Assembly: GCA_015655255.1 (NCBI GenBank) | Contig: JAATFJ010000118.1 | Coordinates: 1 to 5,762 of the forward strand | DNA length: 5,762 nucleotides | Direction: 5' to 3' | Origin: Actinomycetales bacterium | Lineage (GTDB): Bacteria > Actinomycetota > Actinomycetes > Actinomycetales > Microbacteriaceae | Part shown: one piece after another, positions 1 through 5,762 of the stretch | How positions within the stretch are numbered: position 1 is the first letter of the stretch | Layout of the letters: each line of letters opens with the position of its first letter | Program-made: the position numbers and the translations under genes | The notes under the pieces: model-generated | Told to the model about the DNA's origin: nothing | What the model saw: the letters and a program-made list of their open reading frames with translations, nothing else | Database searches by the model: none

Positions 1-13
1 TGGGGGTGGTCAT
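1..13 (-). CDS. 5' end of a gene downstream of tkt, probably transaldolase (partial)
   Basis: Only four codons and one further base are visible, reading Met-Thr-Thr-Pro. The ATG shares the four bases ATGA with the stop codon of tkt. A perfect AAGGAG sits five bases before this ATG, inside the last codons of tkt, so a real translation start is likely. Transaldolase commonly follows transketolase in actinobacterial operons, which is the only reason for the product guess; the visible residues cannot show it. The overlap suggests translational coupling, so that the two pentose phosphate enzymes would be made together. Confidence 0.5.
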
Positions 14-2112
14 GCGTTCTCCTTGATGGTTTCGCGTGCCGCCTCGACGACGGCCTCGGCGGTGATGCCGAATTTCTGGAACAGGGTCTTGTAGTCGGCG
101 GAGGCGCCAAAGTGATCGATGCCGATGGAGCGGCCACGGTCGCCCACGATGCCGCGCCACGTGAGCACGGAGCCGGCCTCGACGGACACGCGGGCGGTGA
201 CGGCCTTCGGGAGCACGGACTCGCGGTAGGCCTCGTCCTGCTCGGCGAACCACTCGAGCGAGGGCGCGGAGACGACGCGGGCGCCAATGCCCTCGGCGGC
301 GAGCGATTCGCGCGCCGCGACGGCGAGCTGCACCTCGGAGCCCGTGCCGATGAGGATCACATCGGTCGTGTCGGTGGGCGACTCGGCGAGGACGTAGGCG
401 CCCCGGGCCGTGTTGCTCGCCGCGGCGAAGACCTCGCCGGAGGCTGCGCCATCGCCGCGCGGGACGTTGGGCACGTTCTGCCGGGTGAGTGCGATGCCCG
501 TGGGCCCGCCGTGACGACGAAGGATCTCCAACCACGCGGCGGAGGTCTCGTTGCCGTCCGCGGGGCGCACGAGCGTGAAATTCGGGATCGCGCGCAGTGT
601 CGCGAGCTGCTCGATGGGCTGGTGGGTCGGACCGTCCTCGCCGAGGGCGATCGAGTCGTGCGTCCACACGAAGATGCTGGGCACGTTCATGAGCGCCGCG
701 AGACGGACGGCGGGACGCATGTAGTCGCTGAAGATGAGGAAGGTCCCGCCGAAGGCGCGCGTGGGACCGTGCAGCGCGATGCCGTTGAGGATCGAGCCCA
801 TGGCGTGCTCGCGGATGCCGAAGTGCAGCACCCGCCCGTAGGGGCTGCCGGACCAGTCGTGCGTCGACCACGCGGCGGGGATGAAGGACGCCGCGGGAGA
901 GATCGTCGTGTTGTTGGACCCGGCGAGGTCGGCCGAGCCGCCCCACAGCTCGGGGAGCACGGGGGCGAGGGCGTTGATGACCTTCCCCGACGCGGCGCGC
1001 GTGGACACATCCGTTCCCCCCTCGAAGACGGGGAGGGAGGCCTCGATGTCCTCGGGGAGGGCGTGCGCCTCGAGGCGGTCGAGCAGTTCCTTGCGCGCGG
1101 GGTTCGCCGCGGCCCAGGCGTCGAAGTCGGCCTGCCAGGCAGCACGCGTCTCGGCGGAGCGGGCGCCCAGCTCGCGGGTGTGGGAGATGACGGCGTCCTC
1201 GACGACGAAGCTCTTCTCGGGGTCGAAGCCGAGGACCTTCTTCGTCGCGGCGACCTCGTCGGCCCCGAGCGCGTTGCCGTGCACGGACTCCGTGCCCTTC
1301 TTGTTCGGCGCGGGGTAGCCGATGATCGTCGTGAGGACGATGAGAGTGGGCTTCCCGGTCTCCGCCTTCCCCTCCTCAATCGCGTCGAAGAGCTCCTGGG
1401 CGTCCTCGATGTACTCGCCCGTGCGGGTCCAGTCGACGCGGAGGACCTGCCAGCCGTAGGCCTCGTAGCGGGCGGCGACGTCCTCGGTGAAGGAGACGTT
1501 GGTGTCGCCCTCGATCGAGATCCGGTTGGAATCGTAGATGGCGATGAGGTTGCCGAGCTGCTGGTGGCCCGCGAGCGAGGACGCCTCGCTCGTCACGCCC
1601 TCCTGCAGATCGCCGTCGCCCGCGATGACGTACACGAAGTGGTCGAAGGGGCTTGTGCCCGCGGGGGCCGCGGGGTCGAACAGGCCGCGCTCGTAGCGGG
1701 AGGCGTAGGCGAAGCCGACAGCGGAGGCGAGACCCTGGCCGAGGGGGCCGGTGGTGATCTCCATGCCCTTCGTGTGCCCGTACTCCGGGTGTCCGGGGGT
1801 GAGCGATCCCCATGTGCGCAACGCTTCGAGGTCGCTCAGCTCGAGGCCGAAGCCACCGAGGTACAGCTGGATGTACTGGGTGAGCGAGGAGTGGCCCACC
1901 GAGAGGATGAAGCGGTCGCGCCCCAGCCAATCGGTGTCGGCGGGGTCGTGCCGCAGCACGCGCTGATAGAGGAGGTAGGCGACGGGCGCAAGGCTCATCG
2001 CGGTTCCGGGGTGACCGTTGCCGACCTTCTGGACGGCATCCGCCGCCAGGATTCTGGCGGTGTCCACCGCGCGTCGATCGATCTCATCCCAGTGCAGTTC
2101 CGACACGGTCAT
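10..2112 (-). CDS. tkt: Transketolase
   Basis: Thiamine diphosphate-dependent enzyme of the non-oxidative pentose phosphate pathway. It moves two-carbon ketol units between sugar phosphates and acts as a cytoplasmic homodimer. The 700 residues are the usual family length and the gene looks intact. Visible signatures are NGHPG with His34, His74 in VGHSS, GPLGQG at 122-127, and the diphosphate/Mg site starting GDGDLQEG at 165 and ending near Asn196. His278 lies in ESVHGN, the phosphate-binding region has Arg372 and SADLAGSN at 393-400, and Glu435 in FGIREHAM is the expected cofactor-activating residue. His485, GPTHQP at 495-500 and Arg544 in ALTRQN complete the substrate site. The ATG gives the normal N-terminus, but its SD (AAAGGG) lies only about one to three bases away, unusually close. 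A -10-like box about 100 bases upstream and a short upstream ORF may control it. The next gene overlaps the stop, indicating an operon. Confidence 0.97.
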   Translation of the reverse strand: MTVSELHWDEIDRRAVDTARILAADAVQKVGNGHPGTAMSLAPVAYLLYQRVLRHDPADTDWLGRDRFILSVGHSSLTQYIQLYLGGFGLELSDLEALRTWGSLTPGHPEYGHTKGMEITTGPLGQGLASAVGFAYASRYERGLFDPAAPAGTSPFDHFVYVIAGDGDLQEGVTSEASSLAGHQQLGNLIAIYDSNRISIEGDTNVSFTEDVAARYEAYGWQVLRVDWTRTGEYIEDAQELFDAIEEGKAETGKPTLIVLTTIIGYPAPNKKGTESVHGNALGADEVAATKKVLGFDPEKSFVVEDAVISHTRELGARSAETRAAWQADFDAWAAANPARKELLDRLEAHALPEDIEASLPVFEGGTDVSTRAASGKVINALAPVLPELWGGSADLAGSNNTTISPAASFIPAAWSTHDWSGSPYGRVLHFGIREHAMGSILNGIALHGPTRAFGGTFLIFSDYMRPAVRLAALMNVPSIFVWTHDSIALGEDGPTHQPIEQLATLRAIPNFTLVRPADGNETSAAWLEILRRHGGPTGIALTRQNVPNVPRGDGAASGEVFAAASNTARGAYVLAESPTDTTDVILIGTGSEVQLAVAARESLAAEGIGARVVSAPSLEWFAEQDEAYRESVLPKAVTARVSVEAGSVLTWRGIVGDRGRSIGIDHFGASADYKTLFQKFGITAEAVVEAARETIKENA
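19..24 (-). promoter_or_regulatory. Ribosome binding site of the gene after tkt
   Basis: The minus strand reads AAGGAG followed by five bases and then ATG. The site lies within the last coding bases of tkt. It is the main support for a translation start overlapping the tkt stop codon. Confidence 0.6.
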
Positions 2113-2198
2113 GCCCTTTCAGACAGTTTGGATCGCGCCCGTATTCCCCGGCACATCCACATCGTCCGAAACGCGTGGGCACAAGCGCGAGGGCGCAT
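2109..2198 (-). CDS. Possible 29-codon upstream ORF in the tkt leader
   Basis: On the minus strand an ATG at 2198 opens a 29-codon frame. It is rich in arginine and contains two cysteines. Its TGA overlaps the tkt start in the sequence ATGA. The ATG lies only about four bases beyond the start point predicted from the -10-like box TATGCT, so the transcript could be leaderless or nearly so for this ORF; leaderless short ORFs are common in actinobacteria. The tkt SD is poorly spaced, so coupling through ribosomes finishing this ORF is plausible. I recognise no peptide family. A chance open frame is quite possible at this length in GC-rich DNA. Confidence 0.3.
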   Translation of the reverse strand: MRPRACAHAFRTMWMCRGIRARSKLSERA

Positions 2199-2209
2199 GA
2201 ATAATTTTC

Positions 2210-2215
2210 AGCATA
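2210..2215 (-). promoter_or_regulatory. Putative -10 box of tkt promoter
   Basis: The minus strand reads TATGCT, matching the actinobacterial TANNNT pattern, followed by an AT-rich stretch in otherwise GC-rich DNA. No convincing -35 hexamer is seen. Transcription would start near 2202-2203, leaving about 90 bases before tkt. Confidence 0.45.
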
Positions 2216-2276
2216 GCGGGGTGGGTGAGGCAGGGTCGCAGCGAGTTTCCGTGCGTGTCTGGGCGGTGCGGTGGCC

Positions 2277-2282
2277 TAGACT
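2277..2282 (+). promoter_or_regulatory. Putative -10 box of ctaB promoter
   Basis: The plus strand reads TAGACT, a good match to TANNNT. It stands 44 bases before the chosen ctaB start, with no clear -35 hexamer. It lies inside the long N-terminal extension that would result from an ATG at 2225, so it argues against that longer start. It diverges from the tkt -10-like box about 65 bases away. Confidence 0.4.
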
Positions 2283-2305
2283 GGCTGGGTCTATCCACCG
2301 TGCCT

Positions 2306-2314
2306 GAGGAGGGG
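2306..2314 (+). promoter_or_regulatory. Ribosome binding site of ctaB
   Basis: The purine run GAGGAGGGG lies 12 bases before the first of two adjacent ATG codons (2327 and 2330). The spacing is longer than ideal, but no other in-frame ATG lies closer and no better SD is seen. Confidence 0.5.
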
Positions 2315-2326
2315 ATCGCCATCACG

Positions 2327-3235
2327 ATGATGTCGCAGCGGACCGAGGCGAAGCCGACGCTCGGACGCACGATCAAGGCCTATGTGGCGCTGACGAAACC
2401 CCGTGTCCTCGAGCTCCTGCTCGTATCCACGGTCCCCGTGATGTTCCTCGCGGCAGGAGGCGTTCCGGATATCTGGCTCGTCATCGCGACGGTCATCGGG
2501 GGATCGGCGAGCGCCGGTTCCGCAGCGGCCTTCAACATGTACATCGACCGCGATATCGACGCGCATATGCACAGGACGGAGAATCGTCCCCTCGTGACGG
2601 GGGAGATCACGCCGCGGGGTGCGCTCATCTTCTCCTGGGCCCTCGCGATCTTCTCCACGATCTGGCTGTGGGCGACGACGAACTGGCTGTCCGCCGTGCT
2701 CTCCGCGAGCGCCATCTTCTTCTACGTCGTCATCTACACGATCATCCTCAAGCGCCGCACGGAGCAGAACATCGTGTGGGGCGGCATCGCGGGTTGCTTC
2801 CCCGTCCTCATCGGCTGGTCGTCGGTGACGGGATCGCTGGACTGGCCCGCTTTCATCCTCTTCGCGCTCGTCTTCCTCTGGACGCCGCCGCACTACTGGC
2901 CGCTGTCGATGAAGTACAAGGACGATTACGAGGACGTCGACGTTCCTATGCTCGGCGTCACGCGCGGTGCCTCCCAGGTCGGCCTCCAGGTCATCCTCTA
3001 CGCGTGGGCCACCGTCGCATGCTCGCTGCTGCTCATCCCCGTCGCGGGCATGGGGCTCGTGTACACCGTCTCCGCCCTCGTCTTCGGTGGCTGGTTCATC
3101 TACGAGTCGCACCGGCTGTACAACCAGGCAGTGCGGGGCACGGAACCCCGCCCGATGCGGGTGTTCCATGCCTCGATCACCTATCTCACGTTGATATTCG
3201 TTGCCGTCGCGATCGATCCGCTGCTGCCGTTCTGA
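2327..3235 (+). CDS. ctaB: Protoheme IX farnesyltransferase (heme O synthase)
   Basis: Integral membrane prenyltransferase of the UbiA family. It attaches a farnesyl group from farnesyl diphosphate to heme B, giving heme O, the step before heme A. From the chosen ATG the protein has 302 residues, typical of the family. It begins with a cytoplasmic tail and then [15 protein letters not shown], the usual entry to helix 1. The first aspartate motif, [16 protein letters not shown] at 74-89, binds the prenyl diphosphate through Mg. The second acidic site is [13 protein letters not shown] at 197-209, after the conserved WTPPHYWPL at 185-193. Several hydrophobic helices fill the rest and the last ends at the C-terminus. 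The frame stays open back to an ATG at 2225, but that extension covers the putative promoter and SD and is not membrane-protein-like, so I reject it. The 3' end overlaps the convergent membrane protein gene by 55 bases, with no terminator between them. Confidence 0.95.
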   Translation: MMSQRTEAKPTLGRTIKAYVALTKPRVLELLLVSTVPVMFLAAGGVPDIWLVIATVIGGSASAGSAAAFNMYIDRDIDAHMHRTENRPLVTGEITPRGALIFSWALAIFSTIWLWATTNWLSAVLSASAIFFYVVIYTIILKRRTEQNIVWGGIAGCFPVLIGWSSVTGSLDWPAFILFALVFLWTPPHYWPLSMKYKDDYEDVDVPMLGVTRGASQVGLQVILYAWATVACSLLLIPVAGMGLVYTVSALVFGGWFIYESHRLYNQAVRGTEPRPMRVFHASITYLTLIFVAVAIDPLLPF

Positions 3236-3651
3236 TCCTCGGTGGCGGCGTCTTCCGCAGTCGTGCGCACCTCTGAGAGCTCCGGCTCCTCGACGGCCGC
3301 CACGGGCTCGTCGATCTCCTCGTCGAGTTCCTTCTCGACTTCCTGGTCGACGGGCGTGATTTCGGCAGCCGGTGTGGCGTGCACCGCGGGCGCGCTGCCC
3401 ACGAACGTCTTCGCGGCGGCGATGCCGAGCGCGAGGAGCAGTCCGATGATCCCCGCACCCACGAGCGCGGCGCCGACAACGGCCCAGGACTGGCCCACAT
3501 AGACCTCGACGCCTGTGGCCGTGCCGTCGAGGAGCGTCGCCGTCATGGTGGTGAGCTGGTCGGTGATGAGCCAGGCGCCGAAGCCTCCCGAGCCGAGCGA
3601 CAGCACGATGAGGATCCAGTAGGGGATGCTGCGTATGAGCGATTTCTTCAT
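3181..3651 (-). CDS. Two-helix membrane protein of unknown function with acidic tail
   Basis: The 156-residue product is not a family I can name. It starts MKKSLIR and then has a hydrophobic helix at about 9-29. A short loop (about 30-53) holds the segment [17 protein letters not shown], which reads as conserved. A second helix spans about 54-80 and is rich in Gly, Ala and Leu. The tail, about 81-156, is acidic and low in complexity, with Glu/Asp runs such as [12 protein letters not shown]. The positive N-terminus suggests both ends are cytoplasmic. Membrane-like composition in this frame, and not in the others, supports real coding. It follows ctaA on the same strand by 62 bases and may be co-transcribed. 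No SD is seen before the ATG; two GGAAC elements and a CGTT lie just upstream, so a leaderless start is possible but unproven. A role linked to oxidase assembly would be a guess from position only. Confidence 0.8.
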   Translation of the reverse strand: MKKSLIRSIPYWILIVLSLGSGGFGAWLITDQLTTMTATLLDGTATGVEVYVGQSWAVVGAALVGAGIIGLLLALGIAAAKTFVGSAPAVHATPAAEITPVDQEVEKELDEEIDEPVAAVEEPELSEVRTTAEDAATEDQNGSSGSIATATNINVR

Positions 3652-3692
3652 GCACGCAACGGTTCCCGATGAACTGATGCGTTCCTTATGCG

Positions 3693-3724
3693 GGCTGTGT
3701 GCGGAGCCTGTGCTCAGCCTTTTT
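3693..3724 (+). terminator. Weak candidate intrinsic terminator, plus strand
   Basis: GGCTG and CAGCC can pair around an imperfect inner stem and are followed by five T on the plus strand. The T run falls in the last codons of ctaA. If it works, it would stop read-through from ctaB after crossing the antisense membrane protein gene. The stem is short and includes a mismatch and wobble pairs, so this may be chance. Confidence 0.2.
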
Positions 3725-4888
3725 CGGCGGCCGTCCGCTCAGCGTTCTCAGCGATCTGCCGCTCGGTGTTCTCCGAGGTCGGCTGCTTGAGCCGCAGCAC
3801 GACGACCGTATACACGGCGGAGGTGAGCGCGGCGAGCACCATATGGATCCCCACGAGAAGCGCGGGTAGCCCATCGCGCGCCTGCCAGATACCCACGGCC
3901 TCCTGCACGACGATCGCGACGATGAGGACGAGGAGCCAGTTCCGCGGGGGAAGCCGCCGCACGACGGCGAAGGCGACGAGCACAGCGACGAGCGCGGCGA
4001 GGACATAGCCCGGCACGGAGTGCACATGCGCGAGGACCGAAGCATCGAAGCCCGTCCTCTTGACATTCTCATCGCCCGAGTGCGGCCCCGCACCCGTCGT
4101 GAGGATACCGAAGACGACTGTCACGGCGAGCGCCAGCCCCGTCGTGTGCGAGACGATCATGAACCATTTCGGCACGGCGAGAGCACGCGGGCCGGGCGCG
4201 GTGTTCATGCGTACGAGGTACGTCGTCGTGACGCAGACGAGGACGAGCGAAGAAACATAGTGGAAGCCGACGATGAGCGGATTGAGGCCCGTGAGCACCG
4301 TGATCCACCGACGAAGGCCTGCGCGACGATGCCGATGAACACGATCCAGGCGAGGGCGACGAGATCGCGGCGGGCCGTCACGGTGCGCAACGTGGACACA
4401 GCGGCGAGGATGCAGCAGAGGAGCGCGATGAACAGGGCGACAGAGAACGCCCAGTCCGCGGCGGGCGTCAGCCGTGTGAGGGCATATCCGATCCCGCCGA
4501 GAACTATGGCCGTGGCGGCGAAGCGCAGCGTGCGGAGGAATTCCGCGCGGGCGGCGACGAGGCTCAGCGTGAAGGTGAGGACGAGGAGCGCGAGGATCCC
4601 GACGAGCCCCGTGAGGGTGCGGTTCCCGAACTCGATGAGGCCGTGGATGCCCTGCTCGGGGAGGGGGACGAGAGATTCCGGCGTGCACAGTGGCCATTCC
4701 GAGCAGCCGAGTCCGGAGCCGGTGAGGCGCACGGCCCCGCCCGTGGCGATGATGAGCACTTCGGCCAGGAAGGAGAGCCAGGCCGCGATGCGGACACGCC
4801 CGTCGACCGCGCTCGGCAGCCAATTCCAGATGCGCCGCCAGAAGCCCGCCCTCGTCGCGGAGGCGAGGGGCGTCGAGGTCTTAGTCAT
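3714..4888 (-). pseudogene. ctaA: Heme A synthase, interrupted by a one-base frameshift
   Basis: Membrane enzyme (COX15/CtaA family) that oxidises heme O to heme A for cytochrome aa3 oxidase. The start ATG at 4888 has GGAGG four bases upstream. The first frame encodes 195 sensible residues ending AFVGG; it then runs on in nonsense to a TGA at 4205-4207. The family sequence resumes in another frame as ITVLTGLNPLIVGFHY at about 4304 and continues to the TGA at 3714-3716. Adding one base restores a protein of about 391 residues. In that numbering the motifs are GGAVRLTGSGLGC at 50-62, the Cys62/Cys68 pair in the first outer loop, GIHGLIEFGNR at 80-90 (His82, Glu86), His210, TGAGPHSGD at 265-273, His290 and His349. 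The heme-ligand histidines and cysteine pair are thus split between the fragments. No typical slippery heptamer is seen at the break. Clean coding on both sides points to a recent mutation or a sequencing error. Residues 123-166 seem to add two helices to the common eight-helix plan. Confidence 0.88.
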
Positions 4889-4892
4889 ATCT

Positions 4893-4897
4893 CCTCC
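4893..4897 (-). promoter_or_regulatory. Ribosome binding site of ctaA
   Basis: The minus strand reads GGAGG, then four bases, then ATG at 4888. This decides the ctaA start: the frame continues upstream to an ATG at 4981, but that adds only an arginine-rich stretch without a clear SD. Confidence 0.8.
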
Positions 4898-4945
4898 GGT
4901 TCGCGTCCCGCGCCGCGAAACGGGCCGGGTGCCGGGGGGAACCTG

Positions 4946-4951
4946 TAGAAT
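4946..4951 (+). promoter_or_regulatory. Putative -10 box of sufB promoter
   Basis: The plus strand reads TAGAAT, close to the consensus -10, with TG directly before it and no TTGACA-like -35. Transcription would start near 4958, giving a leader of about 160 bases. Just upstream, GGAAC at 4938-4942 followed after 18 bases by CGTG resembles a weak ECF sigma factor promoter (GGAAC ... CGTT), so a second, overlapping stress promoter is possible. I see no convincing promoter for ctaA on the opposite strand of this gap. Confidence 0.4.
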
Positions 4952-4960
4952 CGTCCGTAT

Positions 4961-4992
4961 CGTGATGCGCGCGGGGCGCATGGCGTATCACG
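4961..4992 (+). repeat. Imperfect inverted repeat near the predicted sufB transcription start
   Basis: ATGCGC at 4965-4970 and GCGCAT at 4976-4981 face each other across five bases. Outside them CGTG at 4961-4964 can pair with CACG at 4989-4992, leaving seven unpaired bases on the right side. CGTATC also occurs twice as a direct repeat, at 4956-4961 and 4984-4989. The position just after the putative -10 suits a repressor site or a leader hairpin. No known binding motif is recognised. Confidence 0.35.
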
Positions 4993-5003
4993 ACAAGTTT
5001 AGG

Positions 5004-5017
5004 CGCGAAGATTCGCG
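5004..5017 (+). repeat. Short dyad in the sufB leader, possible operator
   Basis: CGCGAA and TTCGCG form perfect six-base arms around the two bases GA. The dyad lies about 45 bases after the predicted transcription start and about 100 bases before sufB. It could bind a dimeric regulator or be a chance palindrome in GC-rich DNA. Confidence 0.3.
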
Positions 5018-5106
5018 TGCGAAGACGCCCACCGTCGACATCGGTCCCCTTTCTCCTGCGAGCGGGTGGATGGCGTGTCGGAGCGGAGGGCGCCGCGGGG
5101 CACAGC

Positions 5107-5112
5107 AAGGAG
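5107..5112 (+). promoter_or_regulatory. Ribosome binding site of sufB
   Basis: AAGGAG lies six bases before the ATG at 5119, an ideal spacing that supports this start. A GTG directly before the ATG is a possible but less likely alternative. Confidence 0.8.
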
Positions 5113-5118
5113 AGTGTG

Positions 5119-5762
5119 ATGACCGATGTGCTGATCGATCGCCCAGAGCTCGAAGGCCTGGGACAATACGAGTTTGGCTGGCACGACAGCGATGCTGCCG
5201 GAGCAGCCGCGAAACGGGGCCTTTCCGAGGCCGTCGTGCGGGACATCTCCGCACTCAAGGGCGAACCGGAGTGGATGCTGAAGAACCGGCTCAAAGGGTT
5301 GAAGCTCTTCGAGCGCAAACCGCTGCCGGTGTGGGGAGCCGATCTCAGCGAGATCGACTTCGACAACATCAAGTACTTCGTTCGCTCCACGGAGAAGCAG
5401 GCGCAGACGTGGGAGGATCTCCCCGCCGACATCCGCGAGACCTACGAGAAGCTCAGCATCCCGGAGGCGGAGCGCCAGCGCCTCGTCGCCGGCGTTGCGG
5501 CGCAGTACGAGTCCGAGGTCGTCTACCACCAGATCCGAGAGGACCTGGAGGCGCAGGGAGTCATCTTCCTCGACACCGACACGGCGCTGCGCGAGCACCC
5601 GGAATTCTTCGAGGAGTACTTCGGCACGGTCATCCCCGCCGGCGACAACAAGTTCGCAGCTCTCAACACGGCCGTATGGTCCGGCGGCTCCTTCGTGTAC
5701 GTCCCCAAGGGTGTCCACGTGGAGATCCCGCTGCAGGCCTATTTCCGCATCAACACGGAGAA
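5119..5762 (+). CDS. sufB: Fe-S cluster assembly scaffold protein SufB (3' end outside window)
   Basis: SufB works with SufC and SufD as the cytoplasmic scaffold complex on which Fe-S clusters are built under the SUF pathway. The first 214 codons are present with no internal stop; complete family members are usually about 470-480 residues. Strong family marks are the N-terminal YEFGWHDSD at 17-25, then LSEAVVRDISALKGEPEWM at 35-53. Next come FERKPLPVWGADLS at 64-77, KYFVRSTEKQAQTWEDLP at 85-102, EEYFGTVIPAGDNKFAALN at 165-183 and WSGGSFVYVPKGVHVEIPLQ at 187-206, the beginning of the beta-helix core. SD spacing supports the chosen ATG. The gene is divergent from ctaA across 230 bases. Actinobacterial suf operons often begin with the regulator gene sufR; none is present between ctaA and sufB here. 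sufD, sufC, sufS and sufU would be expected downstream but are not visible. Confidence 0.96.
   Translation, partial: MTDVLIDRPELEGLGQYEFGWHDSDAAGAAAKRGLSEAVVRDISALKGEPEWMLKNRLKGLKLFERKPLPVWGADLSEIDFDNIKYFVRSTEKQAQTWEDLPADIRETYEKLSIPEAERQRLVAGVAAQYESEVVYHQIREDLEAQGVIFLDTDTALREHPEFFEEYFGTVIPAGDNKFAALNTAVWSGGSFVYVPKGVHVEIPLQAYFRINTE

Noticed and set aside
112..2307. A 731-codon open frame on the plus strand opposite tkt
   Set aside because: It is antisense to a complete transketolase with all motifs. Its predicted protein is Gly/Arg/Glu-rich without any fold signature, as expected from the mirror frame of GC-rich coding DNA.
2225..2326. A longer ctaB beginning at the ATG at 2225 (336 residues)
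   Set aside because: The added 34 residues lack family similarity and cover both the putative -10 box and the SD; 302 residues from 2327 is the normal length.
2291..3655. A 454-codon open frame on the minus strand opposite ctaB
   Set aside because: The product is Arg/His/Asp-rich and low in complexity, and it covers both ctaB and the membrane protein gene in another frame, so it is a codon-bias shadow.
4205..4310. Programmed -1 frameshifting to join the two halves of ctaA
   Set aside because: A -1 slip at GGA would give the correct protein, but the site CGGTGGA is not a slippery heptamer, I see no clear downstream stimulator, and CtaA is not known to use recoding.
4999..5718. A 239-codon open frame on the minus strand opposite sufB
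   Set aside because: sufB is unmistakable on the other strand; the antisense product shows no recognisable motif.
4965..5762. A plus-strand ATG seven bases after the predicted sufB transcription start, opening a frame with no stop to the window end
   Set aside because: It runs through sufB in another frame and reads as Arg/Gly-rich shadow sequence. It does not form a short leader ORF ending near the sufB start.
1..5762. tRNA, rRNA, CRISPR array, insertion sequence or defence genes
   Set aside because: No repeat arrays, transposase motifs, terminal inverted repeats or structural RNA signatures are visible, and nearly all the sequence is accounted for by housekeeping genes.

Overview
The window is GC-rich, gene-dense DNA with strong Shine-Dalgarno (SD) sites and the gene set of an actinobacterial core chromosome. 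Transketolase and, probably, transaldolase lie beside the heme O synthase gene ctaB, the heme A synthase gene ctaA and the Fe-S assembly gene sufB. The same neighbourhood (tal-tkt / ctaB / ctaA / suf) is known from Mycobacterium and many Micrococcales. The protein sequences look Micrococcales-like, but I cannot name a genus with confidence. There is no sign of a mobile element, tRNA, rRNA or CRISPR.

Layout. (1) Bases 1-2112, minus strand: a complete transketolase gene. Its stop overlaps the start of another gene, probably transaldolase, which runs off the left edge. (2) Bases 2113-2326: a divergent promoter region between tkt and ctaB. The tkt leader holds a possible 29-codon upstream ORF that ends on the tkt start codon. 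(3) Bases 2327-3235, plus strand: ctaB. (4) Bases 3181-3651, minus strand: a two-helix membrane protein of unknown function, whose 3' end overlaps the 3' end of ctaB by 55 bases. (5) Bases 3714-4888, minus strand: ctaA, broken by a net one-base loss near 4304-4306. Both halves keep heme A synthase motifs. (6) Bases 4889-5118: a divergent control region with a -10-like box and two inverted repeats. (7) From 5119, plus strand: sufB, cut by the window end.

How they work together. CtaB farnesylates heme B to heme O. CtaA oxidises heme O to heme A, the cofactor of the aa3-type cytochrome c oxidase. SufB is a scaffold subunit for the Fe-S clusters that respiratory enzymes need. Transketolase and transaldolase form the non-oxidative pentose phosphate branch. 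The window is therefore mainly central carbon and respiratory cofactor metabolism.

I see no clear new system. The points most worth a second look are the ctaA frameshift, an apparent extra helix pair in CtaA, the short ORF coupled to tkt, the unknown membrane protein between ctaA and ctaB, and the sufB leader, which has inverted repeats but no adjacent sufR.
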